DNA of 64,000 nucleotides. Source: CAZQHK01 sp964593455 (GTDB lineage: Bacteria > Muiribacteriota > CAYSPT01). This document shows positions 50,552 through 59,208 of this stretch, piece after piece (position 1 is the stretch's first letter; each line of letters begins with the position of its first letter). Under the pieces are notes generated by a model. It did no database searches. It had not been told where the DNA came from and saw only the letters and a program-made list of their open reading frames with translations. The translations under genes and the position numbers were made by a program. The stretch spans positions 1-64,000 of the forward strand of contig CAZQHK010000022.1 in the NCBI GenBank assembly GCA_964593455.1, read 5' to 3'.

Positions 50552-51688
50552 CTACTTCAATTTTTCTATTAGATACTTTCTGTTTTTTCTGAACACTTTG
50601 GCCTGTTCCAGAATCTCCAGTTCCGCTTTTGCCTGTGACATAGACCTGGTCTCCTGGATAAACGAATAGACCCTCCCGAAATAGAGAATCTGGAGGGTTT
50701 TAATAGCGTCCTTCTTCTGGCTCCGGTAAGCGGCCACGCAATCGTAGACCAGACGGCACCAGAGCCCTGAACCGATAACCGGTTCACCGGTTTTGAAGAT
50801 CGATGAAATCGTTTCAAAATGGTTATCCGGAAGCACCTTCCGGATGGTGGATAGGTGCGTTCGATACTCGTCCAGTACGTCTCTTTTTATCTTCTGGTCA
50901 TCAAACGACAAAGACTGCGGCCGGGCCAGTTTCTTCAATCCGAACATCCTGGATTTCTTTACCCTGATCGTCTCCTCTATTTTACCGGCCCCCAGGTTGT
51001 GGAACAGCGAATCACATACCTGCAGAAACATGACGTTCAAGTTGGGAGCGCTTGGTTTGTGGATCTTCGAACCCAGGTTGACCTGGGCCGTCTTATACCC
51101 GCCGCGTATAGTGCTGATGGTCATAAAAATATCGATTCCGAAATAGTTGATCGCCTTGATCCACTTCTGATCCAGCCAGTACCCGGCCAACTCTCCGGAA
51201 AAAGAGAAATCTCCCCCGATGGGCTGACGGATGTTCTTGCCCAACAGGGCGTACACCAGCGGGTAACAGATGTTGTTGGTAATAGTGCCGTCATACTTGT
51301 GCCGCGAGTAGAACGGGGTAACATAATCGTATCCCTTCTCAAGCGGTTCGATCATGTATTTGACCCACACCGGCTTGATGCTCTTGAGATCGGCGTCGAC
51401 CACGATACAGTACCGGGCGCCATGCTTTTTTATATACCTGAAAAGCTGCTTGAAGACGTTTCCCTTTCCGGTCAAACCTTTCTTCCTCAGCACCATCTTC
51501 TCAGTTTTCGTCTGAGCGGACAGGAAATGTTCTACCGTGCCGTCGGTGCTGTTTCCGTCGCAGTTGATGATAACCGCCTGGTGGTCCTTGAAATATTTTT
51601 GAAGTCCCTTATCAACCTGCCCGGCCACAAACCCGATATTTTCACCTTCATTGTAGGAAGGAATGCCTACGACGATTTTACGGCTCAT
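50552..51688 (-). CDS. Glycosyltransferase, GT-A fold (GpgS/mannosylglycerate synthase-like)
   Basis: A GT-A enzyme of 378 residues. SYNEGENIG at 11-19 is the nucleotide-sugar start; VVDADLKS at 97-104 holds the metal-binding DxD; the middle TNNICYPLVYALLGKNIRQP and GGDFSFSGE resemble the acceptor loop of glucosyl-3-phosphoglycerate synthase and mannosylglycerate synthase. It could transfer a hexose to (phospho)glycerate. The ATG at 51688 is preferred, with GGAGTG 6 bases upstream. The operon also has glycerate kinase and a Na+-driven symporter, which suits a glycerate-derived compatible solute. Confidence 0.78.
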   Translation of the reverse strand: MSRKIVVGIPSYNEGENIGFVAGQVDKGLQKYFKDHQAVIINCDGNSTDGTVEHFLSAQTKTEKMVLRKKGLTGKGNVFKQLFRYIKKHGARYCIVVDADLKSIKPVWVKYMIEPLEKGYDYVTPFYSRHKYDGTITNNICYPLVYALLGKNIRQPIGGDFSFSGELAGYWLDQKWIKAINYFGIDIFMTISTIRGGYKTAQVNLGSKIHKPSAPNLNVMFLQVCDSLFHNLGAGKIEETIRVKKSRMFGLKKLARPQSLSFDDQKIKRDVLDEYRTHLSTIRKVLPDNHFETISSIFKTGEPVIGSGLWCRLVYDCVAAYRSQKKDAIKTLQILYFGRVYSFIQETRSMSQAKAELEILEQAKVFRKNRKYLIEKLK

Positions 51689-51766
51689 GAAATCACTCCA
51701 CTTCAAACTATGTTCATTTGAAAAAACATCCAGCGGTAATTTACCTGTGAACCACGTTTGCCACAG

Positions 51767-52504
51767 CTATTCAAAATAGCCCCTGAAGACCACTCCAAGC
51801 CTATCCATCAGGTCGTCGTCCAGTGAAAAGCAGGTCAATTGTCCCAGGGTGTTCAGGATGCTGATGGCATTGATGGACACATCACCTTCAAATTTGAGAA
51901 TATTGTGCAGCCTTTTTCCGATATGAATATTCACCCGGCTTACGTTTTCCAGAAATCCCTTCAGATGCCTGAGTTCCCAGTCCGTTTCAAGGCCCCGCTT
52001 GTGTCGGAAATACTGTCCGATCAAGTACATGGAAACTATGCGGGAAGTGGTTTCCTGATCATTCATAAACGGTAGATGTGTGTCCAGCATCGGCCTGAAC
52101 AACCGCAGTACGGGACACTCGCTGGCAGCCATGAGAAGCCCGATTAGCGGGCTAACGGCTTCCTGCAGCGAAAGATATTTGCGAAATGTGCGCTGTTCTG
52201 TATCCACGTTGACATCTACCTGATCATATGACATAAAGCTTTTGAAAAACGCAATCACGGGAGCAATGTTCAGCGCCGCCGGGCAGTGAGGATAGTCTGA
52301 TTCATTCAACGGGCACGCCGGACACTGGTGATAACTCAACTCGGCCCAGGTCTCCGGTAAATCGTCGGTTTCCGGAATCAAGGCCAGGGTTTCATCGTCG
52401 AGTTTAATTTCAAACTGTTTACGACAACCATCCTCGAACGAGTACGTGTAACAAATAGTGACATACGGTTTGTTTTCAGATTTGGTCTCCGGCTTATTAT
52501 CCAT
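51767..52504 (-). CDS. Conserved hypothetical protein with Cys cluster
   Basis: A cytoplasmic 245-residue protein: no signal peptide or membrane segment. A Cys/His group (HQCPACPLNESDYPHCP at about 59-75) could bind a metal. The rest is helical, with VNVDTEQRTFRKYLSLQEAV and SPLIGLLMAASECP. I recall similar uncharacterised proteins (DUF6901-type), but the match is from memory. It lies 16 bp downstream of the class III cyclase gene and 78 bp before the glycosyltransferase gene. Its role is open; a partner in cyclase signalling is possible. Confidence 0.65.
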   Translation of the reverse strand: MDNKPETKSENKPYVTICYTYSFEDGCRKQFEIKLDDETLALIPETDDLPETWAELSYHQCPACPLNESDYPHCPAALNIAPVIAFFKSFMSYDQVDVNVDTEQRTFRKYLSLQEAVSPLIGLLMAASECPVLRLFRPMLDTHLPFMNDQETTSRIVSMYLIGQYFRHKRGLETDWELRHLKGFLENVSRVNIHIGKRLHNILKFEGDVSINAISILNTLGQLTCFSLDDDLMDRLGVVFRGYFE

Positions 52505-52520
52505 GGTATAAACCTACTCC

Positions 52521-55500
52521 TTATTCTCCCTGGTCTTTGGTCAAAGACATAAATTTTCGTTTCTTTAAGGCCGCGTAATCCTGGCCTGGATACCGAGCGA
52601 GAACTTCATCGCACACCTTAAGCGCCCGTTCATACTGTTTTTCACCTTCCAGAAGCTCGACGTACCGCCAAAAGAGGGTGGCACTAAAACGAGCCGATTG
52701 CTTATAAGTCTTTTCAACCAGCTCCAGTAGACGCCGGCGTTCAGAAACGGTCATTTCTTCACCGGGAGTATACATAACGTAGAAAAACCAGGCCAGATGG
52801 CTGATTTTGCCGGGAGAAATGGTCTTTATACGATCTTCAGGCAGATTCTTGAAGGTGGTGTACAAAAGGCCGAGAAACATTCTGGAAACACCAAATTGCC
52901 AGTAAAATTCACTCTCAATATAAGTATTGATAACCGGCTGCACCAGGTCCGGAGAATCGTCCATTTGCATGAGTTGAAGAAACACCACGTGAACAATTCT
53001 CATCAGGCGTTTATTCAGAACGCCCCCCCGCTCCTGGGGCGTTGCGAGATGCTCGTTGAAAAAGCGGTAGGCTTCCCTGATCCGTCCGGCCTCGGCCAGC
53101 AGCATCGCGTGATGGAGCCAGCCCCAGGTGAGAGGGTAATACGAAATAAGATATCCGAGCGCTTCCTTCACCAGTTTCGGTTCACGCAACTCAATTGCGG
53201 TTTTCGCCAGGAGTGAAAGGATGTAGAAATTCGTATTCTCGTTCCTGATGCTTCCCAGCAAGCTCATGGCCTCCCGGTAATTCCCTTGCCGGTATTGCAG
53301 CAAAGCCAGATCATATTTAGCACCCGGTTTCTCCGGATGCTCTTCCAGAATCGCCCGTAATTTGTCGGCAGCCTGGTTCGAATTGGCAACCTCGTGGAAA
53401 AATGACTGGTTTACCCAGGGATGCCTGTCCAATTCCAAATTGATAAGACTGCTCAAGCCCGACCAGTTGCCGGAATCGAGGTAGCGGTCAAAGAGCCAGT
53501 AATAAGCATGGTACATGGCCTCGCGGGGACGTTTACGCTGGACAAGACTTTTCACCATATACATTTCAGGTTTGGCTGTTTCCCCGTTCTGGTCCGCCAG
53601 AAGCCCCCTTAACCAGGAAGCGTAAAATGAACCGAAAACGTTTTTTGATTCATCATATTCGTCTAGGAGAGATTCAAGCGAATCAAGGTCTTTTTCATTC
53701 AGATTCATATACATTTTAAAAACATCTGCATACGTCTTTAAATCAGACAGGGTTCCGGTCGATTCCCGGCAGAACTCCTCTTGTTCAAGCGAATCCATGC
53801 TCCTGAACCGCTGCGCGACCTTTTGGTCAAAGGTATACCAGATTTCCCATGCCCAAAATTCATGGACATCCCGTACCACATCAAATGTGTAGAACACCCT
53901 GTTGCCTTCCCGTACAATATCGAAAGGAACAGGGGTAAACGCCAATACCTCGGCGTTTTCCGGCAACTCGAGTATGGTCGTCTTTTTAAGCCGGTGGTCC
54001 GTCTCCCAACCACCTTCATGTTTGTGGATAATTCCTTGTTCCGATTTGGCTTTAACCAGATGTTCAATCTCCAGGATAAACTGGAACGGATATCCTTTCA
54101 GCGGTGATTCAGAGGACGTGATCAGGCAGTTCCAGTCCACGTCGGTCCGCTGGTTGACTTCAATCTTCAGCGGCCTGCCTTGCAAATCCCAGGCCCTGGT
54201 GACCCGCCGCCAGCTATTCTCCCAGAGATAGGTGTCGCCGCCCTTCCATTCAGGAAACGACAGCATGGACAGCGTGATCATGCGTCCGTCTTTCTGGAAA
54301 TTCACATAATCGGAGGACGCCAAAACCTCCCGCAATACTCCCTCGGCCTTCCGGTATGCGGGATCGAGCTGGAAAGCCCGGTGAAGATGACTCATCGCCT
54401 TTAGATGCTTACCGGCCATGAGAAATGACACCCCCCGGGAATACGCCTCGAGAGCTTCGATGTTCCGGGTCCCAATCTCGGCAATTTTCTTTTTATCCGA
54501 AGGTGTCAGTCTCGCACCCACGCTTCCGGCCAGGTGAACAGCCAGAGCATCCTGCAGGGAAAATATATCATCCACCATCCCCTGCTCCTCGCGGGAAATG
54601 AGGACCTCCCCGGAGCGGGTGATATCAATCAGTTTCCCGATGATTTTGATTTGCGATCCGACCTTCTGGTACGATCCGACCACTCCGAACTTGATACCCA
54701 TTTTTCTGGCTTTTTTAACCGCTTTCAGCAGGTCATCCCCGGTGGTGATGAGCCGGTGTGAAAACACCTTCAGCCCGCTAACGGCGGACAGCTTCATCTC
54801 TATGGTTTCAGCCAACCCGACGGTCAGCCAGTCGTCATTCTGATTGCCGGTGGTGTTGTCGAACCGAAACACCAGGAGCGAGGGATCGGCACCAGGTTCG
54901 TCCCCGTTCGTGAACACGACATCGCTCGGGAAAGAAAGAAAATTAAAAATTAGGGCAGCCACGGCCAATAGAGCGACGGCGGTCAAGCCAGGCACAAGAA
55001 AACGCTTCTTGGAAAAAGTGCTCTTTTTTCCTGAAAGCCTGGTCGGCTGACGATCAGTTCCGGTGGCCTCACCGCTAACGATGAAGTCAACCGGAATACG
55101 GTAGAGTTCGGGAACATCAGCGATGTTTTTCATCTCCAGTTTGCCGATCGGTTCAAAAGGCACATTCAGTTTCGAGACGACCTGTGAATAGACCGCTTCC
55201 GTTACACAGATGCCACCGGGCTCGGCCAGGGGCTCGGTCCTGGCCGCTATATTGACGGCATCTCCGAAGATGTCATCGTCAGCCGCATCCCAGATAACAT
55301 CTCCCAGATGAATGCCAATACGCACCCAGACTTGCTCTTCCTTCTGTTTATCGCTGTTCAAACGCAAAAACGCCTTCTGAATCTCGATGGCGCAATTGAC
55401 CGCCTCTTTGGCCGAATCAAAGAGGACAAAGAAAGAATCGCCGCCGGTACCTTTTTCCTGGCTGCCGTGTTTAGCCAGGTAGAACCGGAAGATATCGCGG

Positions 55501-55619
55501 TGACGTTTGACAAGTTCCACCGTCCGCTCCTCATCTTCACCCATCATTCGAGAAAAAGAGGTGATATCCGAAAACAATATAGCTTTCAAATACCGTTTGG
55601 TCGTCTCCAAAATCTTCAC
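52521..55619 (-). CDS. Class III adenylate/guanylate cyclase with TolB-like and TPR domains
   Basis: A 1032-residue protein. Residues 10-170 form a class III cyclase: LFSDITSFSRMM (first metal Asp), GTGGDSFFVLF (second Asp), RIGIHLGDV, and DIFGDAVNIAARTEPLAEPG with the transition-state Asn and Arg. A membrane segment is at about 212-235. Next is a TolB N-terminal/FlgO-like domain (DNTTGNQNDDWLTVGLAETIE, QIKIIGKLIDITRSGEVL) and then TPR and other helical repeats. This layout is common in bacterial cyclases. Active-site residues look complete, so cAMP or cGMP could be made. Two cNMP-binding proteins lie 6.6 kb away. It starts at a GTG. Confidence 0.9.
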   Translation of the reverse strand: MKILETTKRYLKAILFSDITSFSRMMGEDEERTVELVKRHRDIFRFYLAKHGSQEKGTGGDSFFVLFDSAKEAVNCAIEIQKAFLRLNSDKQKEEQVWVRIGIHLGDVIWDAADDDIFGDAVNIAARTEPLAEPGGICVTEAVYSQVVSKLNVPFEPIGKLEMKNIADVPELYRIPVDFIVSGEATGTDRQPTRLSGKKSTFSKKRFLVPGLTAVALLAVAALIFNFLSFPSDVVFTNGDEPGADPSLLVFRFDNTTGNQNDDWLTVGLAETIEMKLSAVSGLKVFSHRLITTGDDLLKAVKKARKMGIKFGVVGSYQKVGSQIKIIGKLIDITRSGEVLISREEQGMVDDIFSLQDALAVHLAGSVGARLTPSDKKKIAEIGTRNIEALEAYSRGVSFLMAGKHLKAMSHLHRAFQLDPAYRKAEGVLREVLASSDYVNFQKDGRMITLSMLSFPEWKGGDTYLWENSWRRVTRAWDLQGRPLKIEVNQRTDVDWNCLITSSESPLKGYPFQFILEIEHLVKAKSEQGIIHKHEGGWETDHRLKKTTILELPENAEVLAFTPVPFDIVREGNRVFYTFDVVRDVHEFWAWEIWYTFDQKVAQRFRSMDSLEQEEFCRESTGTLSDLKTYADVFKMYMNLNEKDLDSLESLLDEYDESKNVFGSFYASWLRGLLADQNGETAKPEMYMVKSLVQRKRPREAMYHAYYWLFDRYLDSGNWSGLSSLINLELDRHPWVNQSFFHEVANSNQAADKLRAILEEHPEKPGAKYDLALLQYRQGNYREAMSLLGSIRNENTNFYILSLLAKTAIELREPKLVKEALGYLISYYPLTWGWLHHAMLLAEAGRIREAYRFFNEHLATPQERGGVLNKRLMRIVHVVFLQLMQMDDSPDLVQPVINTYIESEFYWQFGVSRMFLGLLYTTFKNLPEDRIKTISPGKISHLAWFFYVMYTPGEEMTVSERRRLLELVEKTYKQSARFSATLFWRYVELLEGEKQYERALKVCDEVLARYPGQDYAALKKRKFMSLTKDQGE

Positions 55620-55678
55620 TTACTTTCTACACTTCTTGCTAGAGGCTTCAACGTTGATATCAATCATATTACAAAACA

Positions 55679-56818
55679 TCAGGTTTCTGCCAGGCATTTA
55701 CATACAAATCTGCCGGCGGCCTCCGAAAGCAGATCGCGGCTGTTTTCCAAAGCGTAGCTCAGCGGCATATCATCACCCCGGCATGAGAGAGCAGTCTCGA
55801 TTCCGTGAGCGCGATATTCATCGGCCGATACAGCTACCTGTCCGGCGATAACCGCTACCCGGGTGGAGGTCTCCCGCGCCATTTCCACCACACCGGACAC
55901 TACCTTTCCCATCAGCGACTGACAATCGAACGATCCCTCCCCGGTGATTACCCAATCGGCTGCTGCCAACTCTTCTTTCAACCCGCTCAAACTCATCACT
56001 GTCTTGATCCCCGACACGGTTCGGCCGTTCATGAAGGCCACGGCTCCCGCACCCAGTCCGCCGGCGGCTCCGGCTCCCGGGATAGTCCTGATATCCCGGC
56101 CTAGCTGTGTCTCTATCAGACCGGCCAGATGAGACAAACCTCGCTCGAGGCGTTCAACCATTTCAGGAGTAGCGCCCTTCTGTGGTCCATAGATCCGGGC
56201 GGCACCCAATTCACCCAGTAACGGGTTGTCAACGTCACAGAGTATCTCTACGGGTGCCAGCTCACATCCGGATGGTCTCACGATACGGTCCACACACTCC
56301 AAACCAGCCCCTCCCAACGGCACCGGCTCACCGCTGCCGTCGAGGAACTGCCATCCCAGGGCCAGGGCCGCACCGGTACCGGCGTCAACAGTCGCACTGC
56401 CGCCGATAGCCAACAGTACCCGCCGGGCACCATACTTATTGGCCGCACGAATCAACTGCCCGGTACCATACGTCGTAGCCCTGAGCGGATCGAGTTTCCC
56501 GGGCGGCACGAGCTCCAGCCCGCTGGCGGCAGCCATCTCAACCAAAGCGGTTGATTCCCGGGGAAACCAGGCAAATCCTGCTTCCACTTCCATCTCCGGA
56601 AACGGCCCCATGACCAGGCACGAAATCCAGGTCCCGCCGGCCGCCTCTATAAGAGCCCTGGCGGTCCCTTCTCCACCGTCGGCCATGGGTTTGATTACCA
56701 GCTCGGCCGCTGCCAACCGCCGAGTGATGGACTCGGCCACGATGACACATGCTTCCCTCGAAGTGAGCGTCCCTTTAAATGAGTCGAAAGCGATGACGAT
56801 TTTCATAGCGTTTTTCAT
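55679..56818 (-). CDS. Glycerate 2-kinase (GlxK/GarK type)
   Basis: Phosphorylates D-glycerate, mostly to 2-phosphoglycerate. The family hallmarks are MKIVIAFDSFKGTLTSREAC, PMADGGEGTARALIEAAGG, LLAIGGSATVDAGTGAALAL, GAGAAGGLGAGAVAFMNG and GEGSFDCQSLMGKV. 379 residues is normal. The ATG at 56818 has GGTGGTGAG about 9 bases upstream; a longer start at 56881 is open. It is the first gene of the string running to the cyclase, glycosyltransferase and symporter. Confidence 0.93.
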   Translation of the reverse strand: MKNAMKIVIAFDSFKGTLTSREACVIVAESITRRLAAAELVIKPMADGGEGTARALIEAAGGTWISCLVMGPFPEMEVEAGFAWFPRESTALVEMAAASGLELVPPGKLDPLRATTYGTGQLIRAANKYGARRVLLAIGGSATVDAGTGAALALGWQFLDGSGEPVPLGGAGLECVDRIVRPSGCELAPVEILCDVDNPLLGELGAARIYGPQKGATPEMVERLERGLSHLAGLIETQLGRDIRTIPGAGAAGGLGAGAVAFMNGRTVSGIKTVMSLSGLKEELAAADWVITGEGSFDCQSLMGKVVSGVVEMARETSTRVAVIAGQVAVSADEYRAHGIETALSCRGDDMPLSYALENSRDLLSEAAGRFVCKCLAET

Positions 56819-57001
56819 TGTAGCAATCTCACCACCTTCAGGACAATGTTCTTCGCCATCCTTCACAATCGCCAATCTCATTTTAATGCTCTGATGCGAA
56901 GCTTGCGATGAGCGTTTCCTTAATTTGATTTATTTGTATATATATGTTAACATTTTGACGGCTCAAAACGCGCCTTATAATCATTTCGGCAAGAGGTGAG
57001 C

Positions 57002-58198
57002 ATGATCGACCGTTTCATTACCGAAAAGAAAGTTCCGCGAGGAATAATATCCTTGAACGCCCTGATGATTGCTCTCGGCGTTATCATGGTCGCTTTGTTC
57101 ATTGTTAACTCTGTTTTCACCCCGTATCAACCGTCCAGCGAGTCAACCCGATTTGTTGAGAATGAGATCGCCACCTTCCTCTGCGAAGCAGCAGTGGAAG
57201 AAGCTGTCTGGCACGTCAGGACTGAAATGAACAACTCCCATGCCGACTGGTACCCCCGGTTTCGCCGCAAAGATCTCTCTCCCCAGTTGGAAGAATACGA
57301 ACCGCACCTGGTCAAGACCAGGCTGATGGAGGAGATCTACGGTCGCACCTGGCCGATAAACGTCAAGATAGAGCTTTTTAACCTGGAAAACTTCAGAGAA
57401 GCAAATCAGCAGCGGGTGGAAAAAAAGGGATCGTTGAAGGTCACCGCCGTCATCACTCTGGACGACAGCTCAAAAAAGACTCTACAGGTACTGAAAGATA
57501 TCAAAGTGGTCAACCTCGGCACACCACCGCCGCTGGACGAATTCGCGGTCTGGATCTGGTCTGGTGACGAAGAAGGAGTTTTCCCCGCCCACCGATTCAA
57601 CGTGTACCAGGAAGATGAAGAGCGACTCTATTTGATGAGCGATTATTCTGACACCATCCGTTCTATCAGGAGCCAGTGGCAGTGGTCGTGGCGTGGAAAA
57701 GTACAATACAAGAACTACTACCCCTTCAACCGGGAAAAAATCAGCCACTACTGCCGCAACTGGAATGAGTTCAAGGAGACTTTCGGGAAAAACGGTACCG
57801 ACACCTTTTTCCTCGACGGCATGTGCATGATCGGCGACCGCCGTGGGATTTTTCTCGGCGGTCAGATAAAGACTTCCGGAACCATCATCGCCCAGCAGGC
57901 GAAGGTGGTGATCGGTAAATTGGAAATACCGGAAGGTGTCACATTCAGCCTGGTTTCCCTGACCGGTGACAAGATCAAGATCAACAACCCGTACTACAAC
58001 AAAAACGCCTTCGGGGGATCACTCTACGCGCCGGTGGGAAGCATCGTAAACACCATGGATACCATCATTAACGGCGTGGTGTATGCGGGCGCCTGCTATC
58101 ACACTCCCCGAATCGACTTCAAGGAAAAATACCGGCTGCCCCTGTATCACGTCAGTATGGGACAACAGGTGCTGGTTTGGAGAGAGGAGAACGAGTAA
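57002..58198 (+). CDS. PilX/GspK-like protein, second cluster
   Basis: A 398-residue paralogue of 45193-46431. The N-terminal helix is SLNALMIALGVIMVALFIV; shared features are FLCEAAVEEAVWHVRTEMNN, DEFAVWIWSGDEEG, and a C terminus YHVSMGQQVLVWREENE. GGQIKTSGTIIAQQAKVVIG is the matching beta-rich part. No prepilin site is seen. AGAGG lies 5 bases before the ATG. It is the first gene of a four-gene string (this, a GspI-like, a GspJ-like, then the fused binding protein). Confidence 0.75.
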   Translation: MIDRFITEKKVPRGIISLNALMIALGVIMVALFIVNSVFTPYQPSSESTRFVENEIATFLCEAAVEEAVWHVRTEMNNSHADWYPRFRRKDLSPQLEEYEPHLVKTRLMEEIYGRTWPINVKIELFNLENFREANQQRVEKKGSLKVTAVITLDDSSKKTLQVLKDIKVVNLGTPPPLDEFAVWIWSGDEEGVFPAHRFNVYQEDEERLYLMSDYSDTIRSIRSQWQWSWRGKVQYKNYYPFNREKISHYCRNWNEFKETFGKNGTDTFFLDGMCMIGDRRGIFLGGQIKTSGTIIAQQAKVVIGKLEIPEGVTFSLVSLTGDKIKINNPYYNKNAFGGSLYAPVGSIVNTMDTIINGVVYAGACYHTPRIDFKEKYRLPLYHVSMGQQVLVWREENE

Positions 58199-58201
58199 GT
58201 A

Positions 58202-58570
58202 ATGACCAGGCGAGGTAGCGCGGCCGTCAAGGCCATTATTGGGGTCATTATCGTTATCATTATTGTAATCGGTACGCGCATGATTTCCAAGCTTACAGCA
58301 TCGCCCTTGCCGAAGTTCTCCCGAATCGTCGGCGCTGTATCCCAGGCCACCACGTTGATGGAACAGTACCGGAATCGCCCGTTCAGCGACCTCGAACCGA
58401 TCGTCATCGAAGAGGAATTCGGAGATTCGTTTTCTTCCGAGGTGAACATTGAACGACTTAAAACAAACCTGGCTATGATCACGGTCAGCGTATTCTGGGA
58501 CGAAACCAGGAATCCAAAACGTTGTATTAAACTTGCTACACTTGTTTCCAACCAGGGACCGATTCCCTGA
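58202..58570 (+). CDS. GspI-like protein without prepilin leader
   Basis: A 122-residue protein opening MTRRGSAAVKAIIGVIIVI, a membrane helix after a basic start. The C-terminal part (MITVSVFWDETRNPKRCIKL, then ATLVSN) matches its counterpart at 44835-45242. The Gly-Phe/Tyr-x4-Glu prepilin site is gone, so a peptidase would not cut it. It is probably an anchored single-pass protein. It lies 3 bp after the PilX-like gene and 20 bp before the next. Confidence 0.65.
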   Translation: MTRRGSAAVKAIIGVIIVIIIVIGTRMISKLTASPLPKFSRIVGAVSQATTLMEQYRNRPFSDLEPIVIEEEFGDSFSSEVNIERLKTNLAMITVSVFWDETRNPKRCIKLATLVSNQGPIP

Positions 58571-58590
58571 CCACGTAAGGATAGGTTATC

Positions 58591-59187
58591 ATGAATGTAC
58601 AAAGAATCGTAGTAACGCTCGTAGCCGCAGCCGTGTTTTTTTTCTCTTTCAGCGCTGTGCCGATTAACGCTGAAGAAGAAGGAGAAACGCTCATTCGGGA
58701 GGTTTCGTCCGCCCTGACGACCATTGCGCGTGACATCCGTGGAGCCCACTATCGTATAGAAGTGCAAAATGATAACGATACAGTCATACTCGTACTGCAT
58801 CAGTTCCTGGTGGACGAACCAAGCGGAATACCAAAAGTAGGCCGCAAAGGCTATCCCAAAGAAGGATTACCCGTCAAATATGTCTTTTCCCGGGAAAACA
58901 AAATCCTGTACCGTGAACACCTCGAAGGGAAACAACCGCTTTGCGGACATTTCATAAACATCGATTTCGAGATCGAACCCTATGAGATCACCCCGGCTGC
59001 GGGCAGCAGCAGTTATCGGGTACCGGCAATCCGCAGCACCTTCGTGTTCGAGGAAAAAGGAGAGCAGGTAACACTCAGGCGGTTGATCGTACCACGGTTT
59101 ACCGCGGAATGGGCCAAACAGTCGACATGGATCATCAACAGCCAGGGAGCTTGTCTCAGATTTCCGAAATTTGTCGTGAAACACTAA
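58591..59187 (+). CDS. GspJ-like protein with Sec signal instead of prepilin leader
   Basis: A 198-residue protein with an ordinary Sec signal peptide (MNVQRIVVTLVAAAVFFFSF, cut near INAEE). The mature part mirrors the GspJ-like pseudopilin at 44236-44838: ARDIRGAHYRIEVQNDN, NKILYREHLEGK, VTLRRLIVPRFTAEWAKQS. So the globular domain is kept and its assembly helix is replaced. It would be soluble in the periplasm. It is followed 21 bp later by the fused solute-binding protein gene, perhaps its partner. Confidence 0.7.
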   Translation: MNVQRIVVTLVAAAVFFFSFSAVPINAEEEGETLIREVSSALTTIARDIRGAHYRIEVQNDNDTVILVLHQFLVDEPSGIPKVGRKGYPKEGLPVKYVFSRENKILYREHLEGKQPLCGHFINIDFEIEPYEITPAAGSSSYRVPAIRSTFVFEEKGEQVTLRRLIVPRFTAEWAKQSTWIINSQGACLRFPKFVVKH

Positions 59188-59208
59188 CCGAGTGAAGGAG
59201 ACTTGAAA

